Source: Bacteroidota bacterium (GTDB lineage: Bacteria; Bacteroidota; Bacteroidia; Flavobacteriales; Flavobacteriaceae). Taken from it: a stretch of 9,871 bases of DNA. The position numbers and the translations under genes were made by a program. Shown here piece by piece: positions 6,910 through 9,871 of this stretch (position 1 is the first letter of the stretch; each line of letters begins with the position of its first letter). A model generated the notes under the pieces. It did no database searches. It was given only the letters and a program-made list of their open reading frames with translations, and was not told the DNA's origin. The DNA lies in the NCBI GenBank assembly GCA_024278565.1, contig JAJRSY010000234.1, positions 1 through 9,871 on the forward strand, in the 5' to 3' direction.

Positions 6910-7761
6910 ATGAAAAAAGTAAAAAATCTCATCACCATAGCACTAATCACGATTATTACCTTTTCCTGTACCAAAGAGGATAAGGAACTTCAAATCGAAA
7001 ATGACTCGAGTGAAAACCTTTTAGGGGTATCACTTACTTCAAGATGCCCCGATTACACAACCGGGCCAGAAAGAAAAGGTTTTTATGTCACCGCTGGAAG
7101 CCCTAAAGATCTTACCAAATACCGTAGCCCATATGCGTTTAATTTACCCATTAATCCTGATACAGGGCAGCGGTATCAGAAAAAAGATGTCGTCGGAATG
7201 GGTACTGATGGTGACGCCAATCTGAATTTTGTTTGGTATAAGAACTATAAATATAGTGCCGGAAAAACAGAAGTACTAAATTCAGTAAGGTCTCCACATA
7301 ATCATACCTACGTTTTACCTGAAAACCCTGAAACTAGAATGTCTTATAAACCAGAAGACATTGTAGGTATGGCCATAGATGGCGAGAATAATTCTGTATA
7401 TGCCTGGTATCGAAACAACTACGTAAGTGCGGGGTCTCCAAGCAACCTTGGGTCAAAGAGGGCTCCTTACCATTATGACCTCGCGGTAAACCCTAGAACT
7501 GGTAGAGAATTCAAGCCTGGCCATATTAAGGCCATAGCAATAGATGGCGAATTAAACAGAACTATAGTGTTTTACAAATATCGATACGTGAGTGAGGGTA
7601 AAACGCATGACTTGGATTATTATACCGCAAAAAATGGAGGTCAAGCATACTGCATCGATAAACGTCCGGCAATTAATATAAACCCGAAGCACTTTTTGGG
7701 TGCTGGCATCGATTATACGAACCAACATGTTTTTATTTGGTCTCAGGGGCCTGCTAATTAG
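6910..7761 (+). CDS. Lipoprotein with four ~55-residue repeats, family not recognised
   Basis: A 283-residue exported lipoprotein: signal peptide 1-19, lipid site C20 in TFSC, then TKEDKE, a good match to a Bacteroidetes surface-export tract. From residue 59 there are four repeats, each opening with a Y-V-S-A-G-like strand (glycines at 63, 118, 175 and 230, spacing 55, 57, 55). The next parts of each are an R-x-P-Y/H segment, NP-x-T-G/R, and a closing D-I-V-G-M-A-I-D-G...N-x-V-Y-A-W-Y-R-N stretch. The fourth repeat is the most diverged. Apart from C20 the only cysteines are C46, just before repeat 1, and C248, in repeat 4, well placed for a disulfide joining the ends. Four repeats, strand-turn-strand layout and an end-closing disulfide suggest a four-bladed propeller like hemopexin, but I cannot assign the family. 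The A-rich leader (GTAAAAAAATAAATC) and ATG at 6910 are clear. The preceding terminator implies its own promoter, which I could not identify. Confidence 0.85.
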   Translation: MKKVKNLITIALITIITFSCTKEDKELQIENDSSENLLGVSLTSRCPDYTTGPERKGFYVTAGSPKDLTKYRSPYAFNLPINPDTGQRYQKKDVVGMGTDGDANLNFVWYKNYKYSAGKTEVLNSVRSPHNHTYVLPENPETRMSYKPEDIVGMAIDGENNSVYAWYRNNYVSAGSPSNLGSKRAPYHYDLAVNPRTGREFKPGHIKAIAIDGELNRTIVFYKYRYVSEGKTHDLDYYTAKNGGQAYCIDKRPAININPKHFLGAGIDYTNQHVFIWSQGPAN

Positions 7762-7822
7762 AATAAGAATACAGAGGCCCGTAGATAAGTACATAGACAA
7801 GATGAACTAAAATAAAACCATA

Positions 7823-8530
7823 TTGAAAAAAATCTATTATTATATTCTTTTTTGCGCCATACTTAGTTGTAGTAAAGATGAAACAAAAACTAGAAGAATT
7901 CAGTTATCGTATGCTGAAACGCAAATCAATACCACTTTTAGAGCTGCTGGGAGTATGGCTCCCGATATTATTGTCTGGAACGGTGAGCCGGGCACCTATA
8001 GCATAAGCTCTTCTACCGAGATCCTGCAACGACGAAGGCACATGTCATTTGATACCCTGACCGGGGTGCTTTCTTGGGGCAAAGACTTTCCACTCGGAAT
8101 ATATGATTTTACGATAACCGCACAAAGTGGGGAAACAACTACAGCAGTAGAAATTCTGCTAACAAATACCTTGACCAAAGCCTTTTTTAGTGGCGGTTTT
8201 CTACAAGTTGATGACCCTGATGATATAAACTTTTCCGCTGATATTCCTATAGATTATGGCCTGTGGTTAAATGAGGATGGGAGTATTTCTATGGAAAGGT
8301 ACGGCGACCGCACATTCTTGGCCTCGGGTAATTGGATGGCTACTGAAGGTGGCACCATATCCGTAGAATTCCTGACCAACCCCTCTGGCGGGGCCACTAC
8401 ATATATGAGCGGTTTTTTGTCCAACTCTTTAGTAGTATCCCCAAAGTTTCAAGGTGAATATGGCCCCGCAGTTGATGAGAACCAAGAAATTGAAAACCTC
8501 ACAGGAATATTCCGCTTTGAATGGGATTAA
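7823..8530 (+). CDS. Hypothetical lipoprotein with an Ig-like segment and a TTG start
   Basis: A 235-residue exported lipoprotein. The reading frame has an in-frame stop at 7808-7810 and no ATG before residue 45, so the TTG at 7823 is the only usual start that keeps the signal peptide (MKKIYYYILFCAILSC, lipid site C16). SKDETK follows, an export-like tract. Residues about 48-115 look like an Ig or cadherin-like beta sandwich, with the characteristic LTGVLSW...PLGIYDFTITAQSG (79-103). Residues 120-235 are a beta-rich domain with glycine and acidic turns (QVDDPDD 128-134, LNEDGSISME 149-158, SGNW 168-171, GIFRFEWD at the end) that I do not recognise. It lies 61 bases after the four-repeat lipoprotein, with no terminator visible between them, so they are probably co-transcribed. 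The function is unknown. The TTG start should lower its translation relative to its neighbours. Confidence 0.78.
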   Translation: MKKIYYYILFCAILSCSKDETKTRRIQLSYAETQINTTFRAAGSMAPDIIVWNGEPGTYSISSSTEILQRRRHMSFDTLTGVLSWGKDFPLGIYDFTITAQSGETTTAVEILLTNTLTKAFFSGGFLQVDDPDDINFSADIPIDYGLWLNEDGSISMERYGDRTFLASGNWMATEGGTISVEFLTNPSGGATTYMSGFLSNSLVVSPKFQGEYGPAVDENQEIENLTGIFRFEWD

Positions 8531-8550
8531 CCATAGCAATTAAAGTTAGC

Positions 8551-8578
8551 TGCGAATATTTGTTGACCCAAATATGCA
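8551..8578 (+). other. Intercistronic hairpin just before the FN3-Kelch gene
   Basis: TGC plus ATATTTG (8551-8553 and 8556-8562, with a two-base GA bulge) pairs with CAAATATGCA (8569-8578): ten base pairs around a six-base loop. No T-run follows, so it is not a good intrinsic terminator. It ends 13 bases before the ATG at 8592 and could affect RNA stability or translation of that gene, or be an operator. The role is inferred. Confidence 0.4.
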
Positions 8579-8591
8579 GGTATTGTAAAAA

Positions 8592-9871
8592 ATGAAAATA
8601 GCAATCAAAATACTATTCTTCGCCCTGCTCATAGCGAGTTGTAAAAAAGACGATAACAATGGGCGGGCAAACACCGCACCAGAAGCTTTCGCCTTGCTCA
8701 CCGTTGAAAACCAAGTAGAAGATGCTGCCTTGAACCCTACGTTCACATGGCAACCTGCAATTGACGTTGATGGTGATTCAGTGGTCTATGACCTTTATTT
8801 AGAACTGCGAAGTAACACGACCGTATTCATATTGGCTGCTAATCAAACACCACCCGACCCGACCATTATTATAGCGCAAGGGCTTACCGAGAACAATTTT
8901 ACCATAACCGACCCACTACCTATAAATAGTGCATTTACTTGGAAGGTAGTGGCCCGTGACAACCAGGGAGGAACTGTTGAAAGCGAAACCTTTCGTTTTT
9001 CTACCCGCCTATTAAACCTCAGAGAAGAAGCTCATACGGCAAGCGCACCCTTTGCTGTAAGAGGAGGTCATGGTAGCCTTTTCTTTAAAGATAAATTCTG
9101 GGTTATTGGCGGCTTAACCAATTTCGGAGAGGTAAAAAGTGATGTATGGTCGAGCATTGATGGCGAAAATTGGGTGCAAGAAACCCCAGATGCCGGATTT
9201 GGTGGTCGCGGACAATTTGGGATTACCGTTTTTCAAGATCGGATTTTTATTATAGGTGGAATAGGGAACGGTTTTTTATTATTAGAAGATGTATGGAGTT
9301 CAGCAGATGGGGTGAATTGGGTACAAGAAACTACCAGTAGCGGTTTTAGCCCACGGGCACAAACAAAACTGCTCGGCTATAATGATAAACTGTATGCCAT
9401 AGGTGGATTAGATAATCTTTTTGATGCCACAACAGGCAGTACCGAAGAGGTTTGGAGCTCAACCAACGGTGCGGACTGGGTACTAGAGACCAACGCTGCG
9501 CCGTATTTAGCGAGGTTCGGATTTGAAGCCTTAGTCTTTGACGATAAGATGTTCGTTATAGGTGGTGCGCTGGCCACTACCTTCGAATTTAAAGCAGATG
9601 TCTGGTACTCTACAGATGGTAAGAATTGGACACAGACCCAGCAAGAGGAAGGCATCTTCGCGGCACGTGCTAATTTTAACATCACGGCCTTTAACGGTAA
9701 AATTTGGCTTACTGGAGGATTCTTTGATAATGCCCTAGAGCAAATACATTATACCGATTTCTGGTCCAGCAGCGATGGTGCCTTGTGGAAAAGAGAGACT
9801 GCCGATGCCGGTTATGGAATCCGTTCTTCTTCGACCTTGGTTTCAAACCAAGACTATATGCTCCTTATAGG
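8592..9871 (+). CDS. FN3-like and Kelch-repeat surface lipoprotein, 3' end missing
   Basis: An open frame of 426 codons that runs off the window without a stop. The signal peptide ends LLIASC with lipid site C17, followed by KKDDNN, the strongest surface-export tract in this window. Residues about 28-138 form an FN3-like domain of the type that opens NTAPEAF and contains P.FTW.PA.DVDGD...YDLYL (49-70) and FTWKVVARDNQGG (115-127). Kelch repeats then begin near residues 152, 202, 251, 304, 355 and 407, each with an iGG core followed by DVW.S.DG.nW (for example FWVIGG at 169-174 and DVWSSIDGENW at 184-194). Six repeats are at least partly visible; the last is cut. The sequence is clearly paralogous to the broken Kelch gene at 5135, which lacks the FN3 domain. 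Probable role is ligand or glycan binding at the cell surface, which is an inference. The ATG at 8592 is preceded by GTAAAAA. Confidence 0.87.
   Translation, partial: MKIAIKILFFALLIASCKKDDNNGRANTAPEAFALLTVENQVEDAALNPTFTWQPAIDVDGDSVVYDLYLELRSNTTVFILAANQTPPDPTIIIAQGLTENNFTITDPLPINSAFTWKVVARDNQGGTVESETFRFSTRLLNLREEAHTASAPFAVRGGHGSLFFKDKFWVIGGLTNFGEVKSDVWSSIDGENWVQETPDAGFGGRGQFGITVFQDRIFIIGGIGNGFLLLEDVWSSADGVNWVQETTSSGFSPRAQTKLLGYNDKLYAIGGLDNLFDATTGSTEEVWSSTNGADWVLETNAAPYLARFGFEALVFDDKMFVIGGALATTFEFKADVWYSTDGKNWTQTQQEEGIFAARANFNITAFNGKIWLTGGFFDNALEQIHYTDFWSSSDGALWKRETADAGYGIRSSSTLVSNQDYMLLI

Noticed and set aside
9377..9685. A 102-codon minus-strand frame inside the FN3-Kelch gene
   Set aside because: It lies wholly within a clear repeat-protein gene on the other strand; its length reflects the biased codons of the Kelch repeats.

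Overview
The window looks like chromosomal DNA of a Bacteroidota member, most likely a marine-type Flavobacteriaceae. The clues are lipoprotein signal peptides followed by short lysine- and acid-rich tracts (the Bacteroidetes lipoprotein export signal style), A-rich rather than Shine-Dalgarno-like leaders before start codons, a TAnnTTTG promoter element, and dispersed GTCATTC/GTCATTGCGAG inverted repeats. The genus cannot be fixed from the sequence alone.

Left part (1-1707, minus strand): a two-gene unit encodes RimK, an ATP-grasp glutamate ligase, and an overlapping zinc hydrolase of the succinylglutamate desuccinylase/aspartoacylase family that is cut by the window edge. They probably act together in adding and processing glutamate or related amino acids on a protein or small-molecule substrate. 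An AT-rich 304-base gap holding one inverted repeat separates them from a divergently oriented gene.

Middle (2012-4364, plus strand): a 561-residue membrane protein joins about seven transmembrane segments, a cytoplasmic GAF sensor and a C-terminal AraC-type DNA-binding domain. It is followed by 667 bases without a convincing gene. That stretch contains a degenerate GTCATTC inverted repeat, a hairpin and a candidate promoter -7 element.

Right part (4365-9871, plus strand): six co-directional genes for exported proteins. In order they are a collagen-like lipoprotein, a six-repeat Kelch lipoprotein broken by a frameshift, a periplasmic SIMPL/DUF541 protein, a lipoprotein with four ~55-residue repeats of no family I can name, a lipoprotein with an Ig-like segment and a TTG start, and an FN3-plus-Kelch lipoprotein that runs off the window. 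Five of the six carry lipoboxes, four of them with export-signal-like tracts (KED, KEDKE, KDE, KKDD) and the collagen-like one with a weaker SKDG. Many are therefore expected on the cell surface. Terminator-like hairpins after the first and third genes split the set into more than one transcript. A dispersed repeat sits in the loop of the first terminator.

The most unusual items are the four-repeat lipoprotein with its single cysteine pair, the frameshifted Kelch gene next to an intact paralogue, the 7TM-GAF-AraC fusion, and the repeat nested inside a terminator. I see no phage, CRISPR, RNA gene or classical insertion sequence.
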